Notes: generated by a model not told the origin, from the letters alone. A stretch of 5,152 nucleotides of DNA from an uncultured Rubrobacteraceae bacterium (GCA_902805985.1 CADCUW010000323.1:1-5152); one strand, 5' to 3'; positions 1-4,984 are shown, counted from the first letter of the stretch. Translations and numbers: made by a program.

Positions 1-148
1 AGGCTCCGAGGGCCACCAGGAGGGGACAAAGGACCCTGGATTTGGCCACTACTTTCTGCCAAAGTCCCCTCGTCGAGAAGCCTTCGGGCATTTTCCAGAC
101 AGTCTCTGGAAGGGGCTTTCTCCGAAGTCCACTTGCAGGATCCCGCAT
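1..148 (-). CDS. Possible partial gene, hydrophobic N-terminus, runs off left edge
   Basis: I do not recognise this gene. On the minus strand a frame opens at ATG 148-146 and stays open to the window edge, giving 49 residues that begin MRDPASGLRRKPLPETVWKM. A basic stretch (about residues 26-38) is followed by a hydrophobic run, SRVLCPLLVALGA, at residues 37-49, which could be the start of a transmembrane segment or signal anchor. It lies about 60 nt after the end of the small operon, on the same strand, with a modest GGAG directly upstream. Against it, a second minus frame from ATG 173 is also open to the edge, and all three plus frames are open for about 150 bases or more, so the lack of stops is weak evidence. 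Third-position GC is unremarkable. Low confidence. Confidence 0.28.
   Translation of the reverse strand, partial: MRDPASGLRRKPLPETVWKMPEGFSTRGLWQKVVAKSRVLCPLLVALGA
11..70. repeat. Overlapping, mutually exclusive inverted repeats
   Basis: Two hairpins compete for the same bases. The first pairs GGCC 11-14 with 44-47 and CCAGG 16-20 with CCTGG 35-39. The second pairs AGGGGAC 21-27 with GTCCCCT 64-70 and TTTGGC 41-46 with GCCAAA 58-63. They cannot form together because both use 41-47. Whether this is an attenuator-like switch, a terminator or chance is not shown by the sequence. Confidence 0.35.
82..127. repeat. Nested hairpin (TTCCAGA/TCTGGAA inside CTTCGG/CCGAAG)
   Basis: A perfect 7-bp inner stem pairs 93-99 with 105-111 around a 5-nt loop. 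On the plus strand it is extended by two G-U pairs (91-92 with 112-113). An outer 6-bp stem pairs CTTCGG 82-87 with CCGAAG 122-127. No T-tract follows on either strand, so a terminator role is uncertain. It lies downstream of the minus-strand operon that ends at 208. Confidence 0.4.
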
Positions 149-207
149 AGCTCCGACCCCCAGGGTGCCCCATGGCCTGGTCGCGGCCGTTCACCCTTGA
201 GAGGCGA

Positions 208-333
208 TCACTGCATCTGGTGGTCCTGAATAGATATGCTTGAGGGCGGATGATCGGGGTCCACGCTGCCGACGCCGGCACCGCGGAGGATACGGTAGCG
301 GCGGAGGAGGGTACTCACAGCCCCGACCGACAC
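208..333 (-). CDS. Possible 41-aa protein, last gene of the minus-strand operon
   Basis: I do not recognise this protein. The frame opens at GTG 333-331, just 3 nt after the TAG of the preceding gene, and closes with TGA at 210-208, giving 41 residues that begin MSVGAVSTLLRRYRILRGAG. The purine-rich run GGAAGGATAGGGG directly before the GTG overlaps the end of the previous gene and could serve as ribosome binding site. The N-terminal half is basic (RRYRILR) and the C-terminal half polar with several Asp, Ser and Gln. There is no signal peptide, cysteine pair or membrane segment. The main support is its position as the fourth close-packed gene; a second in-frame GTG at codon 6 is an alternative start. 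It may be a chance extension of the operon. Confidence 0.35.
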   Translation of the reverse strand: MSVGAVSTLLRRYRILRGAGVGSVDPDHPPSSISIQDHQMQ

Positions 334-336
334 CCC

Positions 337-522
337 CTATCCTTCCGTGGGGCCTGGGCCGAACTGGTCCCTGATCCGCGGCACCACGTCGGGCCTGTCG
401 CGCCGGCGCCACTCCTCTTCGGCGGCGGCGATGTTCTCCTCGTTGCGGGACAGCACGGCCTCCTCTGTGAAGGAGGTCAACCAGCTGTCGTCCTTGTCCG
501 TAAGGTCCGGTATCTCCGTCAC
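337..522 (-). CDS. Small acidic protein, 61 aa, unknown function
   Basis: This is a hypothetical protein that starts at GTG 522-520. That GTG shares its first base with the TAG stop of the upstream cysteine-rich gene (TAGTG), a classic stop-start junction implying translational coupling. The 61 residues begin MTEIPDLTDKDDSWLTSFTE and end DQFGPGPTEG. The centre (about residues 16-45) is rich in Glu and Arg with alternating charges (EENIAAAEEEWRRRDRPD) and is probably helical. It has no cysteines, signal peptide or membrane segment, so it is probably a soluble cytoplasmic protein. An in-frame start further upstream would lie inside the previous gene, which is why the GTG at the junction is preferred. 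I recognise no domain; a role as an accessory to its operon partners is inference. Confidence 0.6.
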   Translation of the reverse strand: MTEIPDLTDKDDSWLTSFTEEAVLSRNEENIAAAEEEWRRRDRPDVVPRIRDQFGPGPTEG

Positions 523-707
523 TACGCCTCCATCCCTTCGGTGTCGATCGTCTCGCTGGCGCACCCCACGCACCTTATCCCGCCCTCGGCACTCTCCCTG
601 AAAGTGATCTCGACACCCCTTTTGCGGGTGCCATCGGGTAGGGCGCAGGTCTCCAGGGTGGCTATTTGCTTCTTGCAGGACTCGCAGTATTCGGGTAGCT
701 GTCTCAC
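522..707 (-). CDS. Small cysteine-rich (zinc-binding-like) protein, 61 aa
   Basis: A small protein with five cysteines: a C-x2-C pair at residues 8 and 11 (YCESCKKQ), Cys21, and a second C-x2-C pair at residues 46 and 49 (IRCVGCAS). Two CxxC knuckles about 35 residues apart are typical of a treble-clef or zinc-ribbon fold, so zinc binding is likely, though no named family is recognised. The start is GTG 707-705, which overlaps the TGA of the preceding gene by 4 nt (GTGA). This start gives exactly 61 residues beginning MRQLPEYCESC and needs no strong ribosome binding site because translation can be coupled. A longer reading from upstream would sit inside the previous gene. The next gene begins on the last base of its stop codon. 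The function is unknown. Confidence 0.65.
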   Translation of the reverse strand: MRQLPEYCESCKKQIATLETCALPDGTRKRGVEITFRESAEGGIRCVGCASETIDTEGMEA

Positions 708-1228
708 GGCGTGACCTGGAAGACGATTGGGTCCGGCTTCTTGGCCATGTAGCCGCCGCTCTCCCACTCGAAGACCACCTCGAAGGGCTTGGATAGGTCC
801 GGGCGCCCGAAGATCACCGTGCCCTCCATCTCCTCGCCGGTGGGCAAACCGGACTTCGGCTTCGTCACGCTGTAGTCGTAGGGGTCCCTGGTCCCGATCC
901 TTTCCCCGCCCTGGACGAACTTCGAGCGGTCGAGGTTCAGCTTGGCGGTCTTCTCGCCCTCGTTGCGGGCCGTAACGTGCGCCCTCACGTGCTTCGTGCC
1001 GAGGTCCAGGCTCTCAAGGGTTATGGAGAGCCCCTCGCCGCTCTGGGTCTGCCCGACCTCAAGGGTGTCCAGCGTGGGGTCTATCGCCTCCACGCCCTCG
1101 ACGCGCTCCACCTCGTAGGCGTCCACCTCCACCGCGCGCACCTCATCACCGAAGGCATTTTCTCCCACCATCTCCCCGAGGACCTCCCCCCGGACGTGCA
1201 CGTAGTTGTCGGTCCGGAGGTCGAGGGA

Positions 1229-1231
1229 CTA
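1229..1231 (-). other. In-frame TAG interrupting the DUF4352-like gene
   Basis: On the minus strand the reading is ACC GAG AGC TAG TCC CTC GAC, that is TES-stop-SLDLRTDNY. The frame is unchanged on both sides and the downstream peptide continues the same beta-rich domain, so a single codon change (for example TCG or CAG to TAG) explains the break. Confidence 0.8.
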
Positions 1232-1740
1232 GCTCTCGGTGTGCACGATCGTGCTCCACTCGGCGTTTTTCGGGTCGGCGAACATCTGGAAGGCCACCTG
1301 GTCCCCGTTGCTCTCTGGGTTGTCGAGTAGCTGCCCGATGACGTCGATCTCCGTGCTGGCGTGTTCGTCGGGGTTAGCGGCCAGGATGTTGTAGTTCGGC
1401 CTGGTGAAGGTGTCGATGCTGCTTGCGTACTGGTCCTCCGACGGCTCCTGGTCGTCGGAGCCTGCAGCAGCGGCGCCACCGTTGTCGCTGCCGGAGCCGC
1501 TCGAGGCGGTGTCCCCATCCCCAGCCGAGGCTACGGCCCACAACAGGACGACGAACGCGACGACCCCGAAGAGGAACATGCCCAAAGAGATGCGGGGTTT
1601 GCTTGCCTCCCCCGCCCCGGCGGTTGGCGCGAAGTTCGGCGTCACGCCGGCCTGCTGCGTCGGGGGCGGGGGCACGTCCACGTCCGCCTCGGGGGTGGAC
1701 ACGGCGGCGGTCTGGTGAGTGGGCTTGCCGCAGTTGGCGC

Positions 1741-1745
1741 AAAAA
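1741..1745 (-). other. One-base deletion in T5 run (frameshift) inside the zinc ribbon
   Basis: From GTG 1797 the frame reads RYCTNCGNGLRDEDVF and then loses the second knuckle. The frame shifted by one base reads FCANCGKP from the same run. Adding one T restores a textbook CxxC-x10-CxxC ribbon. A homopolymer is a typical place for both replication slippage and sequencing error. Confidence 0.8.
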
Positions 1746-1872
1746 CGTCCTCGTCTCTTAGCCCGTTGCCGCAATTCGTGCAGTACCTCTGGGCCACGCC
1801 CCTTCCCTCGTCGCATGAAGTGGCATCAGCCTAGCGTCTGGGGCTGTCTCGCGCTACCCGATACAAGAACGA

Positions 1873-1900
1873 GGGCCGGAGCCCCAAAGGACCCCGGCCC
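1873..1900 (-). terminator. Terminator-type hairpin, copy 1 (12-bp stem, TTTG loop)
   Basis: Read on the minus strand, GGGCCGGGGTCC pairs with GGGCTCCGGCCC around a 4-nt loop TTTG: 12 continuous pairs including two G-U. It is followed by TCGTTCTTGT, which is mildly T-rich. The G-U pairs would be mismatches in plus-strand RNA, which favours the minus strand. It lies 76 nt upstream of the DUF4352-like gene, so it should end a transcript coming from the gene-poor region to the right or act as a leader attenuator. Confidence 0.6.
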
Positions 1901-1926
1901 CACTACATCACTCCGGCTCTCAAACC

Positions 1927-1940
1927 GTTGACGTGTTGAC
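1927..1940. repeat. GTTGAC direct repeat, possible -35 elements
   Basis: GTTGAC occurs at 1927-1932 and again at 1935-1940 with an 8-bp period. The second copy gives TTGACT (5 of 6 to a -35 box), but the best -10 candidate, TACAAG at 1957-1962, is only 15 bp away. As a plus-strand promoter it would read into the hairpins at 2011-2106. As a regulator site it would be a direct-repeat pair. Neither is established. Confidence 0.25.
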
Positions 1941-2010
1941 TCGTTTTCCGAGAGGATACAAGCCCCCCTTCCCCGTAACGGCCGAGGCAGCAACCGGGCA
2001 GGCACGAGTA

Positions 2011-2049
2011 GGGCCGGACCCGTGTAGTCGGCTGACAAGGCCCCGGCCC
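2011..2049. repeat. GGGCCGG/CCGGCCC hairpin, relaxed relative of the terminator pair
   Basis: A perfect 7-bp stem pairs 2011-2017 with 2043-2049. On the minus strand it can extend to about 11 positions with one G-U pair and one mismatch. Its minus-strand 5' arm GGGCCGGGG followed by CCTT resembles the 28-nt hairpins at 1873 and 2412, but the loop is much longer. Confidence 0.4.
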
Positions 2050-2063
2050 GGCCGTGAAGTAGA

Positions 2064-2106
2064 AGGAAAGGGGGGCATGAGGGATGATAGGCGCCTTCCC
2101 TTTCCT
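2064..2106 (+). repeat. Strong hairpin favouring plus-strand RNA
   Basis: AGGAAAGGGGGG at 2064-2075 pairs with CTTCCCTTTCCT at 2095-2106: a 12-bp stem with two G-U pairs on the plus strand, which would be C-A mismatches on the minus strand. The loop is 19 nt (2076-2094). No T-tract follows, so it looks more like an RNA structural element than an intrinsic terminator. Confidence 0.45.
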
Positions 2107-2254
2107 GAACGACACTGTAAAGGGCGCGGACGTGGCGGCGCATCGGCCCGATGACACGTCTTTAACGAGCTAAGGCGTAAGGGGCAACACTTCTTAACGG
2201 GACCGTATCCGGCATGTAACCGTGCCGGCGTCATGACCGTGGCACAATACTAGA

Positions 2255-2302
2255 AACCTGCTTCGGACTTATTATCCCCCCTCCAGGGTTCCGAAGCAGG
2301 TT
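2255..2302. repeat. Perfect 13-bp inverted repeat with C-rich 22-nt loop
   Basis: AACCTGCTTCGGA (2255-2267) and TCCGAAGCAGGTT (2290-2302) are exact reverse complements. The loop reads TTATTAT then a CCCCCCTCC run on the plus strand. The flanks are moderately T-rich on both sides (TTCTCTTG on plus, TTCTAGTATT on minus), so it could be a bidirectional terminator, a small RNA or a short mobile-element remnant. No gene lies close enough on either side to explain it. Confidence 0.5.
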
Positions 2303-2411
2303 CTCTTGAACGTAGCACCCGGGGCCCCGGCCGTCACCGTGCACCTTTACTGCACCTACAGCGGGTGAGGCTGTGGTGGAGGGTTAGGGGCACCGTGCGA
2401 CCTCACACGAA

Positions 2412-2439
2412 GGGCCGAGATCCCGAAGGACCCCGGCCC
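2412..2439 (-). terminator. Terminator-type hairpin, copy 2 (12-bp stem, TTCG loop)
   Basis: On the minus strand GGGCCGGGGTCC pairs with GGATCTCGGCCC around a TTCG tetraloop closed by C-G, the exceptionally stable UUCG class. All 12 positions pair, two of them G-U, and these fail on the plus strand. It begins 11 nt after the stop codon of the minus-strand XRE gene, so it very probably ends that transcript. Its 5' arm and the next two bases match copy 1 at 1873-1900 over 14 nt. There is no long T-tract after the stem. Confidence 0.7.
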
Positions 2440-2450
2440 GGTTCGTGTAC

Positions 2451-2666
2451 CTACGGCCGCTGCGCCGGGCGGCCGATGCGCTGGGGCGGGTCGACCCCGA
2501 GGGCCGCCGCCACCTTCCTAGCCGTCTTGCTGCGGACCGGCTCGCCGCGCTCGGCGTTCCGCCCCGTAGTCTTCGAGATGCCCGCTGCTACGGTGAGGCC
2601 TCGCTTGCTCATCCCGCGCTCTTCGCGCAGGGCCTTCACCCGATCGGGGAACAGCTCTACGTACAC
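2451..2666 (-). CDS. XRE-family helix-turn-helix regulator, 71 aa
   Basis: A single-domain DNA-binding protein of the Cro/C1 (XRE) type. The fold spans residues 8-60: helix 1 at DRVKALREERG, helix 2 at about 20-28 (SKRGLTVAA), recognition helix at about 31-40 (SKTTGRNAER), then SKTARKVAAALGVDP, the usual final helix and end motif. A basic 11-residue tail (QRIGRPAQRP) follows. The start is GTG 2666-2664, chosen because GAAGGAGA lies 4-6 nt upstream; the frame is open further upstream but without a good start. Family members of this size dimerise and bind operators as repressors or antitoxin-like partners. It lies 85 nt after a 53-aa gene on the same strand and ends at a strong terminator, so the two probably form a short operon that is divergent from the XRE-recombinase pair. 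The target site is unknown; the dyad at 3017-3053 is a candidate. Confidence 0.8.
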   Translation of the reverse strand: MYVELFPDRVKALREERGMSKRGLTVAAGISKTTGRNAERGEPVRSKTARKVAAALGVDPPQRIGRPAQRP

Positions 2667-2751
2667 GCTCTCTCCTTCTCGTCGGTGGTCGAATCGTCCG
2701 TGCGCCCGGACGGGCCGGTGGCCCGCGCGCGGTTGAGGCCATGACCCCGAC

Positions 2752-2913
2752 CTAGAGGCCGAGCTTGCGGCGGAGGCGCGAGATTTTGTCCTTGAGCTCT
2801 AAGCGCTCGTCTTCGCCGAGGATCTCGTGCCGGTGCTTCTCCTCGAGCTTCGCCAAGCGTGTTGCTGGGTCTGGGGTAGGGCGCGCGGGTGCGCTAGACT
2901 TCGGTGCGTCCAC
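2752..2913 (-). CDS. Small charged helical (coiled-coil-like) protein, 53 aa
   Basis: I do not recognise this as a named family. GTG 2913-2911 is preceded by AAAGGGAA at 8 nt, and the frame closes with TAG 2754-2752. The first 18 residues (MDAPKSSAPARPTPDPAT) are Pro/Ala-rich and probably disordered. Residues 19-53 form one long amphipathic, highly charged helix (RLAKLEEKHRHEILGEDERL then ELKDKISRLRRKLGL) with leucines and isoleucines at roughly heptad spacing, compatible with a short coiled coil. Codon third positions are GC-rich in this frame. The gene is the first one left of the AT-rich divergent promoter region and is followed by an XRE regulator. Its size and its place opposite a serine recombinase make a recombination directionality factor or regulator partner conceivable, but that is inference. 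Confidence 0.6.
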   Translation of the reverse strand: MDAPKSSAPARPTPDPATRLAKLEEKHRHEILGEDERLELKDKISRLRRKLGL

Positions 2914-3011
2914 AGTTAGTTCCCTTTCTGTGGGCCGGGTCCCGGGTAGTGGCTGCTACCGCGGGGCCTCTTCTTTGGCTGGACGTTCTCAATACACTAG
3001 TTCTTACTGCG

Positions 3012-3056
3012 TTTGTACATAATTTTAACACGATATTTATAGTGAAATTATGTTGT
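3012..3056. promoter_or_regulatory. AT-rich divergent promoter region
   Basis: Only 9 of 45 bases are G or C, in a window that is otherwise strongly GC-rich. It lies between the two divergent gene pairs. Plus-strand candidates are TTAACA (3025-3030) with TATGTT (3049-3054) at 18 bp, or TATAGT (3038-3043, 5 of 6 to a -10 box). A minus-strand -10 candidate is TAAAAT within 3022-3027. The exact start sites cannot be fixed from sequence alone. Confidence 0.55.
3017..3053. promoter_or_regulatory. Candidate operator: 9-bp inverted repeat in the divergent promoter
   Basis: ACATAATTT (3017-3025) and AAATTATGT (3045-3053) are exact reverse complements. Inside them CAC (3029-3031) and GTG (3042-3044) add three more pairs, with three unpaired bases on the left arm. 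Centred between the promoters of two genes that both belong to operons with XRE regulators, it is the obvious candidate binding site for one of them. AT-rich sequence makes some chance pairing likely. Confidence 0.5.
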
Positions 3057-3084
3057 CGAGAATCAGCCAAGGGAGGCGGCTAGA

Positions 3085-3291
3085 ATGCCCACTGTGGTCT
3101 ACATCGGGGAGAAGCTGAGGAGGGTCCGTGGTAAGCGGCTACTGACGCAGGATGAGCTTGCAGAAAAGGCCAGCGTCAGCCAGAGCACCATAGCCAACAT
3201 CGAGCGTGACAACGTGGAGCCGCAGTTCCGCACGATCAGGAAGCTCGCCAAAGCTCTCGACGTAGATCCCACAGAACTTCTCCCGGAGTAG
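3085..3291 (+). CDS. XRE-family helix-turn-helix regulator, 68 aa
   Basis: A minimal Cro/C1-type repressor that fills almost the whole protein: helix 1 IGEKLRRVRGKRLL (residues 7-20), helix 2 TQDELAEKA (21-29), turn, recognition helix SQSTIANIERD (32-42), then FRTIRKLAKALDVDPTELL, the classic end of the XRE domain. It lacks a separate oligomerisation or peptidase domain. ATG 3085 has GGGAGG at 3071-3076, 8 nt upstream, so the start is secure. The stop TAG is 3 nt before the ATG of the serine recombinase, with GGAG at 3285-3288 serving that gene, so the two are co-transcribed and probably coupled. The expected role is autoregulation of this operon and possibly repression of the divergent one. 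It is intact, unlike its partner. It shows little identity with the other XRE protein in the window beyond the shared fold. Confidence 0.88.
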   Translation: MPTVVYIGEKLRRVRGKRLLTQDELAEKASVSQSTIANIERDNVEPQFRTIRKLAKALDVDPTELLPE

Positions 3292-3747
3292 CCGATGCCG
3301 AACACGAACGGGCACGGCCCCAAGACCGCTGTCCTCTACGCCCGCGTCTCCACTGAGGAGCAGGCCAAGACAGGCTACTCGATACCGGAGCAACTCAGGG
3401 AGCTTAGGGCGTACGCCGCGCGGGAGGGCTACCGGGTCTTCGAGGAGGTCGTGGACGATGGGCACAGCGGCGCCGACTCGCACAGGCCCGGTTTGCGGCG
3501 CGTGATGGGGCTGGCGGCAACCGGGGCCATGGAAGTCGTGCTTGCTAAGAAGAGAAACAGGCTGTTCCGCTCCCGGCTCTACCGGCTCTTGTGGGACCAG
3601 GATCTCGGAGAGCTCGGGGTGAAACTGATCGCTCTGGACGACACCGGCAACCGCTTCGGCGACGCCATGCAAGACGAATTCGCCGAGTGGGAGCGGGAAG
3701 AGATTGCCAAACGCACCCAGGATGGGCTGCTAGAGAAGTGCAGGAGC

Positions 3748-3752
3748 GGCTT
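3748..3752 (+). other. Frameshift 1 in the serine recombinase (one base missing)
   Basis: The first frame ends SGLS-TAA at 3757-3759. Adding one base after GGC 3748-3750 gives SGLVIKRKRAAYGFRESENG, which runs on as a typical recombinase linker. The position can be narrowed to a few bases around the CGGCTTG junction. Confidence 0.8.
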
Positions 3753-3842
3753 GTCATAAAGAGGAAGAGAGCAGCCTACGGCTTCCGCGAGAGCGAAAAC
3801 GGCAACGCCCTCAAGGTATCCGAGCCGGAGATGGTGGTGGTA

Positions 3843-3845
3843 TGA
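3843..3845 (+). other. In-frame TGA in the serine recombinase
   Basis: The reading EPEMVVV-TGA-RIFRSVAEG keeps the same frame on both sides. Members of the family commonly have an arginine here (VVRRIF-like), and a CGA to TGA transition would explain the stop. TGA is used as a normal stop elsewhere in the window, so recoding is unlikely. Confidence 0.8.
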
Positions 3846-4340
3846 AGGATCTTCCGCTCCGTGGCCGAGGGCGCGTCCGTCCGGTCCGTGCGCCTCGCGC
3901 TCGAGCGAGAGGGCGTGGTCGCGCCCTCGGGGATCGTCCGCTGGAACCACACCACCATCAGGAACATCCTCAAGAGCGACCTCTACGCACCGCACACCGC
4001 CGCAGAGGTGGCGGAGGTCGTCGAGCCAGCCGTCGCCGCGTGGTTGGAGGAGGGACGCCTCTACGAGCTGTGGGCATGGAATACCCGGAAGAGCACGCGG
4101 CGCAAGGAGTGGGACGAGTCCGCCGGCGAGTTCAAGGTCCGCTACACCAAGACGACCCGACCGCGAGAAGAGCGGCTGTTCGTGCCTGTGCCGGCCGCGG
4201 AAATACCGACAGAGGTCGTGGCCCGTGCCAGGCAGAACCTCGAAAACAGCGCCCGCACGCCCTCGAAGGCGGCGAAGCGGTTCTGGGAGCTTTCCGCCGG
4301 CGTCCTGCGTTGCGGGGATTGCGGGCACACCTTTGAGGCC

Positions 4341-4367
4341 GCATACGGCCCGCACCCGGGCCGGAAA
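4341..4367 (+). other. Frameshift 2 in the serine recombinase (one extra base)
   Basis: The frame carrying LRCGDCGHTFEAAYGP loses sense at CGG AAA GTT GCT. Dropping one base, most simply one A of 4365-4367, gives RKLLHYYSCRSRYN, which supplies the missing zinc-ribbon cysteines and stays open to the TAA at 4987-4989. Confidence 0.8.
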
Positions 4368-4972
4368 GTTGCTCCACTACTACAGCTGCCGCTCCAGGTA
4401 CAACACCGGGCCCAGCCGGGGCTGCACCAACACGAAACAACTCAGGGCGGAGGGGATAGAGCGGCAGGTATGGGACTTCGTGCGCGGGCTGCTCAAGGAC
4501 CCCGAGCGCATACGGGCAGGCCTGGACCGGCTGATAGAGGGGGAAAAGGCGAACGCCGGCCGGGACCCCGGGCGCGACGCGGAGTTCTGGTCGAAGAAGT
4601 TGGCGGAAGTCGAGGTGGAGCGGCGCGGCTACCACAGGCTCGCCGCCAGGGGACACATGAGCGACGAAGAGTTGGCCGCGGCGCTCTCGGACCTCGACGA
4701 GGCGCGCGAGACCGTGGAGCGCGAGCTAGAAGCCGCGCGAACAAGGGGTGAGTCGCTCCGGCGCTTGGAGCACGACAGGGACGCCCTGATGGAATCGTAC
4801 GTCGGGATGATCGGGGAGACCCTAGAGGGCTTGTCGCCAGAGGAGCGCCATCGCCTGTACAAGCTGCTCAGGCTCGACGTCCGCTTCCGCCCGGAGTGGC
4901 CGCTGGAGGTCTCGGGCATCTTCGCGGAGGTGGCCGAGGAGGCGGAGACCGGTTTGTCGAATCGCAATCCTT

Positions 4973-4984
4973 CGCTACGTAGCG
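4973..4984. repeat. Perfect 12-bp palindrome at the recombinase stop codon
   Basis: CGCTACGTAGCG is its own reverse complement and ends 2 nt before the TAA of the recombinase. The flanks CCTT and AAGG continue the symmetry after an asymmetric TATA. It could be part of an attachment site, a short terminator stem or a protein-binding site. Confidence 0.4.

Larger units (their letters stand above)
704..1797 (-). pseudogene. Zinc-ribbon, membrane-anchored DUF4352-like protein; frameshift plus in-frame stop
   Basis: With both lesions repaired the product is about 364 aa. A zinc ribbon comes first, C6-x2-C9 then C20-x2-C23 (RYCTNCGNG...FCANCGKP). A Pro-rich linker, one transmembrane helix at about residues 70-92 (GMFLFGVVAFVVLLWAVASA) and a Gly/Ser/Asp linker follow. 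The exported part has an OB-like segment (IDVIGQLLD ... YVHVRGEVLGE) and a C-terminal DUF4352-like beta-sandwich (VGQTQSGEGLSITLESLDL ... VRAHVTARNEGEKTA). The start is GTG 1797-1795, preceded by GGGAAGGGG. Lesion 1 is at the T5 run 1745-1741: the first knuckle is in one frame and the second in another, and one extra T rejoins them. Lesion 2 is TAG at 1231-1229, codon 190, in the same frame as the downstream part. GTG 1201 could restart translation but has no good ribosome binding site. The family usually sits in the membrane with the sensor or ligand-binding part outside; its ligand is unknown. Confidence 0.75.
1901..2411. other. Long stretch with no convincing gene, rich in hairpins
   Basis: No frame here has a good ribosome binding site, recognisable protein motif or coherent composition, although several frames are open by virtue of high GC. 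The interval holds at least four hairpins (2011-2049, 2064-2106, 2209-2228, 2255-2302), the perfect 12-bp palindrome CCGGGGCCCCGG at 2319-2330, and a GCACCT direct repeat near 2341-2357. No tRNA T-arm or rRNA signature was seen. A noncoding RNA is possible but unproven. Confidence 0.5.

Noticed and set aside
250..714. Plus-strand open frame of about 154 codons
   Set aside because: It is antisense to three coupled minus-strand genes with better starts and motifs; it has no ribosome binding site or domain.
1741..1745. Programmed frameshift at the T5 run
   Set aside because: There is no stimulatory hairpin or Shine-Dalgarno placed as expected, and the same gene has an unrelated in-frame stop, so mutation or sequence error is simpler.
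1826..2234. Three overlapping minus-strand frames and one plus-strand frame in the gene-poor region
   Set aside because: None has a convincing start or protein-like composition, two read through or into hairpins, and they compete with each other over the same bases.
2155..2320. Possible tRNA or tmRNA, suggested by the dense stems
   Set aside because: No T-arm consensus (GGTTCRA), acceptor pairing or cloverleaf spacing could be found on either strand.
2365..2744. Plus-strand open frames of about 100-120 codons
   Set aside because: They are antisense to the XRE gene and its terminator; the Arg/Pro-rich composition is typical of high-GC shadow frames.
3843..3845. Recoded TGA (selenocysteine, tryptophan or readthrough)
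   Set aside because: TGA serves as a normal stop elsewhere in the window, the position is not a cysteine site, and the gene also carries two frameshifts.
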